Below, one piece after another: positions 33,754-41,087 of a DNA stretch of 45,902 nt. This DNA comes from an uncultured Clostridia bacterium (GTDB taxonomy: Bacteria; Bacillota; Clostridia; Christensenellales; Pumilibacteraceae). Location of the stretch: NCBI GenBank assembly GCA_948440265.1, contig CAOJOK010000014.1, positions 1 through 45,902 of the forward strand. The letters run 5' to 3'. Numbering within the stretch: the stretch's first letter is position 1; every line of letters begins with the position of its first letter. A program made the translations under genes and the position numbers. The notes beneath the pieces were generated by a model that saw only the letters and a list, made by a program, of their open reading frames with translations, was not told the DNA's origin and searched no databases.

Positions 33754-34610
33754 TAAAACTCTCCTACCGTTCTGACTTCTCTTTCCAGCTTTACTCCGAA
33801 CTTACAGTACACTTCGCTTTCTATCTTTTCCATCAGCTCGAGCACGTCGCGCGCCGTTGCTCCGCCTTCGTTTATTATGAAGTTGGCGTGCTTTTCCGAC
33901 ACTTTCGCGCCGCCTATTCTGAATCCCGACAGTCCTGCCGCCGCGACGTACTTATACGCAGGCACTCCGTCCGCCGCCTTATAAACGCTTCCCGCACTGC
34001 TGCCCTTGGGCTGTGCCTTATCGCGCAGTCTGCCGAGACGCTCCGTCTCTTTTTGCACCGCCTGCACGCCGCTTCTAAACAGCCGAAACGCCGCGCCGAC
34101 CGCTATGCCGTCGAAGTCCGACGTGCGATAGCCGAGCTTCAATTCTTCTGCGTTCAGTCTTATAAGCCGCTTTTTATCCGACACGTCGGCGTAAACGATG
34201 CGTGATTTCACGTCGCTTCCGTGTGCGCCTGCGTTCATCTTCACCGCGCCGCCCACCGTGCCCGGGATACGCGCCGCCCACTCCAATCCCGACAGTCCGC
34301 TGTCCGCGGCATAGCGCGAAAGCAATGACAGTTTTGCCGCGCCGCTTATGTACACAACCGTATCTTTTTCCGACTGCGACAGAATCTGCGGCTCGCACGC
34401 GTTCGAGCAGAACCTAATGACCGTACCTTTGACGCCGCCGTCGCCGACCAGCAGATTGCTTCCGCAGCCTATGACGAGCGCGCCGTCCTGCTCCTGCATA
34501 AGCGTCTGCCAATCGTCGGTTTCCAAAAGCCGTTCGGCATTGCCGCCTATGCGAAAGGTCGTATAATTTTTGAGCGGTACGTTCCGAAATACGCGCGTAT
34601 TTTCACACAT
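33753..34610 (-). CDS. murB: UDP-N-acetylenolpyruvoylglucosamine reductase
   Basis: 285 residues, FAD enzyme that makes UDP-MurNAc in the cytoplasm. FAD-binding motifs are VIGCGSNLLVGDGGV and LEWAARIPGTVGGAVKMNAGAHG; the catalytic Ser is in KGSSAGSVYK and the Glu near IESEVY. It lacks the extra loop of type I enzymes, so type II is likely. The start ATG has GGAG nine bases upstream. It heads the murB-to-uvrC gene run and is divergent from the Fic-like gene. Confidence 0.95.
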   Translation of the reverse strand: MCENTRVFRNVPLKNYTTFRIGGNAERLLETDDWQTLMQEQDGALVIGCGSNLLVGDGGVKGTVIRFCSNACEPQILSQSEKDTVVYISGAAKLSLLSRYAADSGLSGLEWAARIPGTVGGAVKMNAGAHGSDVKSRIVYADVSDKKRLIRLNAEELKLGYRTSDFDGIAVGAAFRLFRSGVQAVQKETERLGRLRDKAQPKGSSAGSVYKAADGVPAYKYVAAAGLSGFRIGGAKVSEKHANFIINEGGATARDVLELMEKIESEVYCKFGVKLEREVRTVGEF

Positions 34611-34747
34611 AATATTTTACTCCATTTGCCGCAATTTTTCAAGCGTTTGTATTTACTTTTCCGAAATTTGCCGTTTGCGCGGATTTGGGGCTTTAAAACC
34701 GCAATCGACGAAATTCTTCACAATTCGACTTTATTTGCGCCAACCTA

Positions 34748-34776
34748 TTGCATTTAGCCGCAACATATGTTATAAT
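34748..34776 (+). promoter_or_regulatory. Leaderless promoter of the Fic-like gene
   Basis: TTGCAT (34748-34753), 17-base spacer ending TGT (extended -10), TATAAT (34771-34776). Seven bases separate the -10 box from the ATG at 34784. Confidence 0.8.
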
Positions 34777-34783
34777 ATACCAT

Positions 34784-36046
34784 ATGCAGCAGCAAGCCGA
34801 CATTTTAATAAAAAACGCGTCTGCCGTTCTTGCCGCGGTCAACATTCAACCGAGTCCGAAAGCCAAAAAGGACGCGGCGGCGGCGTATATCGAAAAGCGG
34901 GACTTTAAGAATTTCGCCAAAAAGGGCAATGAAAGCAACCGCTTGTTTTTCCGCGTTCTCACTGCGCTGACAAAGCCGTGCGACGTTTTCGATACGCAGT
35001 CGCTTATCAAGCTTCACGCGTTTTTATTCGACGGCATAAAGCCCGAGGCGGGGAAGCTCCGCACCGCAGAGCTTTCTTACGACGGCGCAGGTTTTGCCGA
35101 CAGCTCTTTGATTGCGGGGTCGCTGAAACGGCTGCTTTCGAAAATGAACGAGATTTTGGCGACAAGCAGTCCGTCCAAAGAGGACTTTGCCTTGAAGCTG
35201 ACTTATTTCTTTTCGGAAATGTTTCTGCTCTGCCCTTTCCGTTTCGGCAGTCTTGTCACGCAGGCGGTGTTCTTTCAGCACTTTGCCCTGTCGCGCGGAT
35301 TCGATATCAACTATGACGCGTGCGGCGGCTTACGTCTTGCCGAGGCGGCGAAAGTCGCCTTTATCACGGACGAACCGTCCGAGCTGTATCTGTGTCTCAA
35401 CGACGCCATATCGCGCGTTGCCACGGCGTCTACGGGAGAGACGGTCGTGCTGGAAATAGCGCAGCGCGAATTGAAGCGCGGCGGCAAGCCGAAAATGCTG
35501 GTCAAGGCAGGAAGCAAAAAGGAAAAGAAATCCGACAAAGCCAAGGCGGCTAAAAAGGAAGGCGAAAAGGAAAAGGGCGACAAAAAGAGCGAAACCGTAA
35601 GCAAGAAAGTCAAGACGGACAGCAAGAGCAAACCCGAAAAGAAGCCGATTGCGGCAATGCCCGAGCCCGTCGAAATAAAGGCGGAAAGCGATATTCCGCC
35701 GCCCGTTATGGTCAACTTGACGGAGCTTTCTTCGGACACGCTTAAAAAAGCCGCCAAGCTCAAAGAAAAAATAGAGAATTTACAGCGTCAGCTCTCCGAG
35801 CTTTTGACTACCGCCGACGACGAAAGCAAAGGCAGTGCGCCCGTTTCGATGGTTTCCGACGAGCTTGAAGCGGAGAGCAAAAATGCCGAACCCGTACGAC
35901 AGAGCAAGGAAAATTCGGAACAAGCGCCGACCGAAAAGGCGGCTCGGAAAAAGTCGAAGAAGTCGGAGAAAATCGAGCTTGTCAAAATTAAGACCGACGG
36001 TCTGACAAACATCCCCATTGCGCCGAAAGCGGACGAAAAGCCCTGA
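34784..36046 (+). CDS. Fic-fold protein lacking the catalytic motif, with long charged tail
   Basis: 420 residues from ATG at 34784; there is no Shine-Dalgarno site and the -10 box ends seven bases upstream. Residues about 60-205 follow the Fic-domain order: IKLHAFLFDGIKPEAGKLRT (75-94, the LH..LF....AGxxR segment), a flap ELSYDGAGFAD, SLKRLLSKMNE, and at 150-160 CPFRFGSLVTQ where active Fic proteins have HPFx(D/E)GNGRxxR. His is Cys, the acid is Phe, and Asn-Gly-Arg are Ser-Leu-Val, so AMP or phosphocholine transfer is not expected. Residues 230-300 are Lys/Glu-rich, and 325-355 may form a coiled coil. A pseudoenzyme scaffold is the likeliest reading. No toxin-antitoxin partner is adjacent. 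Confidence 0.6.
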   Translation: MQQQADILIKNASAVLAAVNIQPSPKAKKDAAAAYIEKRDFKNFAKKGNESNRLFFRVLTALTKPCDVFDTQSLIKLHAFLFDGIKPEAGKLRTAELSYDGAGFADSSLIAGSLKRLLSKMNEILATSSPSKEDFALKLTYFFSEMFLLCPFRFGSLVTQAVFFQHFALSRGFDINYDACGGLRLAEAAKVAFITDEPSELYLCLNDAISRVATASTGETVVLEIAQRELKRGGKPKMLVKAGSKKEKKSDKAKAAKKEGEKEKGDKKSETVSKKVKTDSKSKPEKKPIAAMPEPVEIKAESDIPPPVMVNLTELSSDTLKKAAKLKEKIENLQRQLSELLTTADDESKGSAPVSMVSDELEAESKNAEPVRQSKENSEQAPTEKAARKKSKKSEKIELVKIKTDGLTNIPIAPKADEKP

Positions 36047-36069
36047 ACGCAGAGCAAAGATTTCAAGTA

Positions 36070-36108
36070 AAAAACAGGCGAAGATATTCAAGTCTTCGCC
36101 TGTTTCTT
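36070..36108. terminator. Bidirectional terminator between Fic-like and SEL1 genes
   Basis: AAACAGGCGAAGA and its complement (36072-36084, 36093-36105) form a 13-bp perfect stem with an eight-base loop; T-runs lie on both strands. Confidence 0.9.
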
Positions 36109-36122
36109 TATTTTAGATTAAA

Positions 36123-38363
36123 CTACGCTTTGCTCGCTCTGCCCTTCCAATACGCGACCCTTTCGACGTCCTTTTTGGTGCCTATGCCCTTTTCGTAACA
36201 TTCGGCAAGCGCGGTCATTGCGCCCGTATGCCAATTCTCCGCCGCTTCCTTATACCAGAGCACCGCCTGTTTTTCGTCGCGCTCCACTCCGTCGCCGTTC
36301 TTATAACATTCTCCGAGCTTGAACTGTGCCGCCGCATAGCCGCTTTCCGCCGCTTTTGCGTACCAATCGAGCGACGCCTTTACGTCTTTTACGACGCCTT
36401 CGCCGACTTTATAACACTCGGCAAGCTCGAACTGCGCCGCCGCGAAATCGTTTTCCGCCGCCGCCTTGAACCACTTTGCCGCTTCGGTGGGATTGCTTGC
36501 CACGCCGTCGCCTTTCTTATAGCACCAAGCCAAGTTATTCTGCGCCGCCGCATAGCCGTTTTCCGCCGCTTTCGTATACCACTTTATGGCTTCTTTCAAA
36601 TCCTGTTTTACGCCCGCGCCCTTTTTATAGCACCAGCCGAGATTGTTCTGCGCCGCCGCATAGCCGCTTTCCGCCGCTTTCTTATGCCACTGCGCCGCCT
36701 TTTCGAAGTCCTTTTCCACGCCCTCGCCGTTGTAGTAGCACACGCCCAGATTGTACTGCGCCGCCGCAAAACCGCGCTGTGCCGCTTCGGCATACAGGCG
36801 CGCCGCTTCTTTCAGATTCTTGCTCACGCCCTCGCCGTTGTAATAGCACACGCCGAGGTCGGTGACGGCTTTGTCGTAATTCTGTTCTGCCGCCGCCTTA
36901 TAATACTCGACGGCTTTATTGAAGTCTCTCTCCACGCCCATACCGTTATAGTAGAATACGCCGAGTTCGTACTGTGCCGCCGCGTAATCGCTTTTTGCCG
37001 CAAGCTCCAGCCAGCGCAGAGCTTCCTTGAAGTCCTGCTTGACGCCTTCGCCTTTCTTATAGCAGATACCGAGTTCGTACTGTGCCGCGATGAAGCCGAG
37101 CTGTGCCGCTTCTTTATGCCACTTTGCCGCCTCGGTCAAATCTTTTTCCACACCGTCGCCCGTCTTATAGCACCAGGCAAGGTTGTTCTGCGCCGCGGGA
37201 TAGCCGCGCTCCGCCGCTTCGACGTACCATTTGACGGCTTCTTTGGCGTTCTTTTCCACGCCTTCGCCTTTCTTATAGCACCAGCCGAGATTGTTCTGTG
37301 CCGCAACGTGACCGCGTTCCGCCGCTTCTTTATGCCACTTTGCCGCTTCTTTCAGATTCTTTTCCACGCCTTCGCCGTTGTAATAGCACACGCCGAGATT
37401 GTACTGCGCCGCGGGATAGCCGCTTTCCGCCGCTTCCGAATACCACTTGACGGCTTCTTTCAAGTCCTTATCCACGCCTTCGCCGTTATAGTAGCACACG
37501 CCCAAGTCGTTCTGTGCCGCCGCGTCGCCGAGCTGTGCCGACTTTTTCAAGCGTTTCATTGCGGCGTTGAACATACTCTTCGCGTCGTCGTATCCGAGCT
37601 GTACCGCTTTGAGATATTCCTGTGCCGCCACATAGTAATTGGTTTTGACGCCCCAGCCGTTTTCATAGCACACGCCGAGATTGCAATATGCTTCGGGATA
37701 TGCGCTGCGCGTGGCTTTTTCGAAAAGGCTCAACGCTTCGTCGGTATCGGCTTTGACGCCGACGCCGTGCAAACAGCAAAGTCCCAAGTCGCTCTGCGCT
37801 TCGGGATTGCCCGACTGCGCCGCTTTCTGCAACTGCTTTATTGCGTCGTTCAACGCCGCTTTGGCATTGTTCGAACCGCCGTCAGCCGCCTGTTTCAATC
37901 TGACCACGGACTTATAATAGTTGTTCTTTTTCTGCGTTTCGGAGTTCAGCACGGGAACCGTTCTGACCGCTTCCAATTCCGGCTTTGCCGTCTTTTGGAA
38001 TTCCTTTACGGCTTTTGCGAACCATTTTTCCGCTTCTCTGGCGTTCTTTTCCACGCCTATGCCGAGCTTATAGCATCTGCCGAGTTTGTACTGCGCGTAC
38101 GCTTCGCCTGCCTGCGCGGCTTTTTTGTACCACTCTGCCGCCGTTTCGACATTCTTTTCCACGCCGTCGCCCGACTCGTAGCAGAGACCGAGTTTATACT
38201 GCGCATCGGGATGTCCCGCCTGTGCGGCCTTTTCGTACCATTTTACGGCTTCCTTGCGGTCCGTTTCGACGCCGTTGCCGCACCAATAACACAAACCGAG
38301 ATTATATTGCGCTTCGGCTTCGCCTGCCTGCGACGCTTTCAACAAATCCTCGATTTTCTTCAT
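36123..38363 (-). CDS. SEL1-repeat protein (18 repeats)
   Basis: 746 residues made almost wholly of SEL1-like repeats of 36 residues (pattern AQxxLGxCYxxGxGVxxDxxEAxxWYxxAAExG). I count 18, the first at residue 15. Between repeats 3 and 4, and again between 5 and 6, the pattern is broken by less regular linkers (about residues 113-190 and 245-280). There is no signal peptide and no other domain, so it should be cytoplasmic and act as a protein-binding solenoid. Seventeen repeats keep the Cys after LG. Repeats 6-10 resemble 12-16 in order, suggesting a block duplication. The RBS is GGAGG and the gene is a single unit. Confidence 0.92.
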   Translation of the reverse strand: MKKIEDLLKASQAGEAEAQYNLGLCYWCGNGVETDRKEAVKWYEKAAQAGHPDAQYKLGLCYESGDGVEKNVETAAEWYKKAAQAGEAYAQYKLGRCYKLGIGVEKNAREAEKWFAKAVKEFQKTAKPELEAVRTVPVLNSETQKKNNYYKSVVRLKQAADGGSNNAKAALNDAIKQLQKAAQSGNPEAQSDLGLCCLHGVGVKADTDEALSLFEKATRSAYPEAYCNLGVCYENGWGVKTNYYVAAQEYLKAVQLGYDDAKSMFNAAMKRLKKSAQLGDAAAQNDLGVCYYNGEGVDKDLKEAVKWYSEAAESGYPAAQYNLGVCYYNGEGVEKNLKEAAKWHKEAAERGHVAAQNNLGWCYKKGEGVEKNAKEAVKWYVEAAERGYPAAQNNLAWCYKTGDGVEKDLTEAAKWHKEAAQLGFIAAQYELGICYKKGEGVKQDFKEALRWLELAAKSDYAAAQYELGVFYYNGMGVERDFNKAVEYYKAAAEQNYDKAVTDLGVCYYNGEGVSKNLKEAARLYAEAAQRGFAAAQYNLGVCYYNGEGVEKDFEKAAQWHKKAAESGYAAAQNNLGWCYKKGAGVKQDLKEAIKWYTKAAENGYAAAQNNLAWCYKKGDGVASNPTEAAKWFKAAAENDFAAAQFELAECYKVGEGVVKDVKASLDWYAKAAESGYAAAQFKLGECYKNGDGVERDEKQAVLWYKEAAENWHTGAMTALAECYEKGIGTKKDVERVAYWKGRASKA

Positions 38364-38428
38364 AGTAACACCTCCGCTTTCATACCCTGTTAAAGTCCCA
38401 GACTTTATATGTATTGTCTATCTGATTT

Positions 38429-38457
38429 ATTTTACCATATCGGCGGTTATAAGTCAA
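38429..38457 (-). promoter_or_regulatory. Promoter of the SEL1 gene
   Basis: TTGACT (38452-38457), 17-base spacer ending TGG (extended -10), TAAAAT (38429-38434). The leader is about 60 bases with GGAGG before the ATG. Confidence 0.75.
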
Positions 38458-38492
38458 CTTTACGAAAGCATATTGTACAATAAAATCAAATG

Positions 38493-38531
38493 AAAAACCC
38501 CTTTGCCCAATGTGCGGCAAAACGGGGTTTT
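38493..38531 (-). terminator. Strong terminator after the tiny ORF
   Basis: AAAACCCC and GGGGTTTT arms enclose a second stem TTTGCC/GGGCAAA. T-runs follow on the minus strand. It ends the unit containing 38560-38748 just before the SEL1 promoter. Confidence 0.8.
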
Positions 38532-38559
38532 ATCGTTTTTCCAATCGTATTTTCCTGTT

Positions 38560-38748
38560 TCAGTTATTGCCGCTGCCTGCGCACACAACGATAACTATGC
38601 GGTTTCCCCACTCGCCCGGGCGTTCGGGAAACTGTCTGATGAGATTGACCGACGCATTGCGTATCTTGCGCACGGGTGCGGCTGGGCGCTCCGTTTTAGC
38701 GGCGGTACTGCTCTTTGCCGCGATACTTCTTTCGATGACGTTTTCCAT
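38560..38748 (-). CDS. Possible 62-residue protein, unknown
   Basis: A short frame with AAGGAG ten bases before its ATG and a strong terminator 30-70 bases after its stop, which is why I keep it. The product is basic, with an Ala/Lys-rich start, RKIRNASVNLIRQFPERPG in the middle and a hydrophobic NRIVIVVCAGSG end. I recognise no family. A TATAAT box lies at the ribosome binding site and another near 38828, but neither has a good -35. The opposite-strand frame through the same bases has no ribosome binding site. Confidence 0.4.
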   Translation of the reverse strand: MENVIERSIAAKSSTAAKTERPAAPVRKIRNASVNLIRQFPERPGEWGNRIVIVVCAGSGNN

Positions 38749-39008
38749 AGCTCTGTTACTCCTTATTATATGTTTTGTTTTAAGGCTGCAAACTGTCCTT
38801 TACATAAGACTGCCCCTATGACGATATTATATAACAGTCTGCTTCAAAATCCTATCTATTATCTGCCGATTTGACCCGTCCCGACTATACAACTGCGACC
38901 GCAATTATTCCTGTCGCTCTACTGTCGGTAGAGCGGTGTTTTCGGCGCTCTACCGAGAGTGGAATTTACTTGATTTTGCGCCGAACTTGTGGTATAATAG
39001 GCTTCGAT
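38749..39008. other. Spacer upstream of the membrane XRE gene
   Basis: 260 bases holding the leader of the tiny ORF on one strand and the regulator promoter on the other. Three related segments (38915-38922, 38926-38935, 38946-38955) can pair in two alternative ways; the outer pair CGGTAGAGCG/CGCTCTACCG is perfect. Nothing else is recognised. Confidence 0.5.
38970..38998 (+). promoter_or_regulatory. Promoter of the membrane XRE regulator
   Basis: TTGATT (38970-38975), 17-base spacer ending TGG, TATAAT (38993-38998). Only ten bases lie between the -10 box and the ATG, so the leader would be about four bases, without a Shine-Dalgarno site. Confidence 0.8.
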
Positions 39009-39629
39009 ATGAAAGAATTGAAGGAAATCGTCGCGGAAAAGCTTGTCTATCTGCGCAAAGAAAATAAGATGACGCAAGCCGAACTCGCGGAAAAGCTCAA
39101 CTATTCCGACAAGTCCGTTTCCAAGTGGGAACGCGGCGAGGCTCTGCCCGACATCGAAGTCATTGTCAAAATCGGCAAGCTGTTCAATGTTTCGCTGGAC
39201 TATATAGTCAGCGAGGAGGACGTCAAGGTATCTACGACCGCCAAAAGCCAGCGGTACAATCATCTCATAATCTCGTCGCTTGCCGTTCTGACGGTGTGGG
39301 TCATTGCCACGCTGATTTTCGTCATCTGCCAGATGACCGCCAAAGTGTCGCCCTGGACCGTATTTATTTGGGCGATACCCGCATCGGCAATCGTGGCGAT
39401 TGTTTTCAACGGAATATGGGGCAAACACTGGGTGACCTTTCTTTTGTGCAGTATTTTGGTGTGGTCGATTATATTGAGCTGTTATCTGCAATTCTTTTCT
39501 TACAACCTATGGCAGATGTTCATTGTAGGCGCGCCCGCGCAGGCGGTCATTATACTGTGGTCGCGGCTCAAACGCTCCCCCGCGCCGAAGAAGAAAAAAC
39601 CGGAAAGTACGGAAAATAAAGAAGCCTGA
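39009..39629 (+). CDS. XRE regulator with membrane anchor
   Basis: 206 residues from ATG at 39009; longer upstream frames run through the promoter. Residues 5-62 form a Cro/CI helix-turn-helix (MTQAELAEKLNYSDKSVSKW, then EALPDIEVIVKIGKLFNVSLDYIVS). Four helices follow (about 82-102, 107-125, 130-152, 156-176) and the C-terminus is Lys/Pro-rich. Membrane-bound XRE proteins of this plan are common in Bacillota and their signals are mostly unknown. Very short or no leader is predicted. A terminator follows. Confidence 0.88.
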   Translation: MKELKEIVAEKLVYLRKENKMTQAELAEKLNYSDKSVSKWERGEALPDIEVIVKIGKLFNVSLDYIVSEEDVKVSTTAKSQRYNHLIISSLAVLTVWVIATLIFVICQMTAKVSPWTVFIWAIPASAIVAIVFNGIWGKHWVTFLLCSILVWSIILSCYLQFFSYNLWQMFIVGAPAQAVIILWSRLKRSPAPKKKKPESTENKEA

Positions 39630-39648
39630 CCTTGAAAATGTGTTAACC

Positions 39649-39680
39649 AAAGAGCGGAACGATATCGCTCCGCTCTTTTA
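39649..39680 (+). terminator. Terminator of the membrane XRE gene
   Basis: AAAGAGCGGA and TCCGCTCTTT (39649-39658, 39669-39678) with a ten-base loop, then TTTA. Confidence 0.85.
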
Positions 39681-39731
39681 TTTATGTATACTGTTTTTAT
39701 ATATGGATTTTATTAAATTGCACAAAAGGTC

Positions 39732-39760
39732 TTGACAAGCGGGCGGTTTTCATACATAAT
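39732..39760 (+). promoter_or_regulatory. Promoter of the cytosine methyltransferase gene
   Basis: TTGACA (39732-39737), 17-base spacer, CATAAT (39755-39760). The leader is about 22 bases and includes AAGGA before the ATG at 39789. Confidence 0.7.
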
Positions 39761-39788
39761 GAAAATAACCATCAAAAAGGATTGTTTT

Positions 39789-41054
39789 ATGGAAAAGCAC
39801 CATACGATTGAAGAAGTAGCTAAAATTGCCGATATAAGCATTAAAATGGTTCGTCGACATATAGCTTGCGGAAATCTTCCTTCCGAAAAACGTCAAAACA
39901 AATACTTTATTTCAGACAGCGATTTGCAAACCTGGTTAGCCGCAGGAAAATGCTTGGGTTTCCGCTCGATTTTCGATAACGCCGAAATAACTGCCGACGG
40001 ACAAAGCGAAAATGTGAATTGGATAGACATTTCGGATAAATGGCTATATGACGGCTGGAACGATATTTCTTACAGAAACGGCTATAATTTTATAGATTTA
40101 TTTTCGGGGGCAGGCGGTTTAAGCTGCGGCTTGACTATGGCGGGTTTTACCCCCGTCGGGTCTGTGGAGATTTCGGAATGCGCCGTACAAACATACAAAT
40201 ATAACTTTTTCGAAAAAAAAGGATTCGACGAAAACGTTCGAACAAGAGATATCAGACTTCCCGAAACAAAAGAAGAATTATACGAATCGGTAAAAGATAA
40301 GCACATACATTTGATTGTCGGCGGTTTCCCCTGTCAAGGGTTCAGTATGGCGGGAAATCGGGTTGTCAATGACCCGAGAAACAGTTTGTATTTGGAAATG
40401 CTGGAAATTGTAAAAAAAATAAAGCCCGATTTTGTCGTGTGCGAAAACGTGGAAGGGCTGCGGTCTATGCTTGACGGCAAAGTCGAAACCAAAATCTTGC
40501 AGGACTACAAAGATATAGGCTATGAAATGAATGTGACCGTACTTAACAGTGCCGATTATTATGTACCGCAAATCAGAAAGCGCGTTATTTTTATAGGAAA
40601 TCGTATCGGGGCAAAAAATTATCACCCCAAACCCATATTGTCAAGCGATATGTATATAACATTGGGCGAAGGTATCAAACGCCTTTTGAATTTACCCGAA
40701 AACAAAGATTTCAATCATATTTTTACCAAACACAGCGAAGAAATGCAACAGAGAATTACGGAAGTCCCCGAAGGAAAAAGCCTATTCGGAAATTATTCCG
40801 ACGGTTGGAAAAAATCCCCTTGGAACAAACCGTCTTGCACTATTAAAGAAAACCACGGCGGAGTCAATCTGCATCCTTTGCTTCCGAGAGTTTTAACGCC
40901 GAGAGAATTAGCCGCGTTGCAATCGTTCCCCGACACATTTATTTTCAAAGGGGTCAAAAAAGACCAGCTCGTTCAAATAGGAAACGCTGTTCCCCCTTTG
41001 CTGGGAAAAGCAATAGGCATAGCGATAATGAAAAATTTAGATAAAATCAAGTAA
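39789..41054 (+). CDS. DNA (cytosine-5) methyltransferase with N-terminal helix-turn-helix
   Basis: 421 residues from ATG at 39789 (AAGGA eight bases upstream). Residues 5-52 look like a MerR/excisionase-type helix-turn-helix (IEEVAKIADISIKMVRRHI, then KYFISDSDLQTWL). The catalytic part has all m5C motifs in order: FIDLFSGAGG (101-110), GGFPCQGFS with catalytic Cys182, CENVEGL (218-224), QIRKRVIFIG (261-270), and QIGNAVPPLLGKAIG near the end. The target-recognition region is about 275-360; its specificity is unknown. The HTH probably controls its own promoter, as in several type II systems. The gene is AT-rich compared with its neighbours, a sign of transfer. The cognate restriction gene faces it. 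Confidence 0.93.
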   Translation: MEKHHTIEEVAKIADISIKMVRRHIACGNLPSEKRQNKYFISDSDLQTWLAAGKCLGFRSIFDNAEITADGQSENVNWIDISDKWLYDGWNDISYRNGYNFIDLFSGAGGLSCGLTMAGFTPVGSVEISECAVQTYKYNFFEKKGFDENVRTRDIRLPETKEELYESVKDKHIHLIVGGFPCQGFSMAGNRVVNDPRNSLYLEMLEIVKKIKPDFVVCENVEGLRSMLDGKVETKILQDYKDIGYEMNVTVLNSADYYVPQIRKRVIFIGNRIGAKNYHPKPILSSDMYITLGEGIKRLLNLPENKDFNHIFTKHSEEMQQRITEVPEGKSLFGNYSDGWKKSPWNKPSCTIKENHGGVNLHPLLPRVLTPRELAALQSFPDTFIFKGVKKDQLVQIGNAVPPLLGKAIGIAIMKNLDKIK

Positions 41055-41055
41055 T

Positions 41056-41083
41056 AAAAAGGGCTGAATTATCAGCCCTTTTT
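41056..41083. terminator. Shared terminator of methyltransferase and restriction genes
   Basis: AAAAAGGGCTGA and TCAGCCCTTTTT form a 12-bp perfect stem with loop ATTA. T-runs occur in both directions between the two converging genes. Confidence 0.92.
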
Positions 41084-41087
41084 ATTA

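Noticed and set aside
34605-34645. TTGAAA-17-TAAAAT three bases before the murB ATG as a leaderless promoter
   Set aside because: The predicted start would lie inside the coding sequence with no in-frame start codon after it; GGAG nine bases upstream supports a normal leader from another promoter.
34784-36046. Fic toxin of a toxin-antitoxin pair
   Set aside because: The catalytic motif is lost and no small antitoxin gene adjoins it; murB is divergent and SEL1 convergent.
36228-38393. 721-codon open frame opposite the SEL1 gene
   Set aside because: It is the antisense shadow of a GC-rich periodic gene; it lacks a start context and shows low-complexity composition.
38871-39008. Upstream extension of the membrane XRE frame
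   Set aside because: It crosses the inverted repeats and the promoter, and XRE proteins begin close to the helix-turn-helix.
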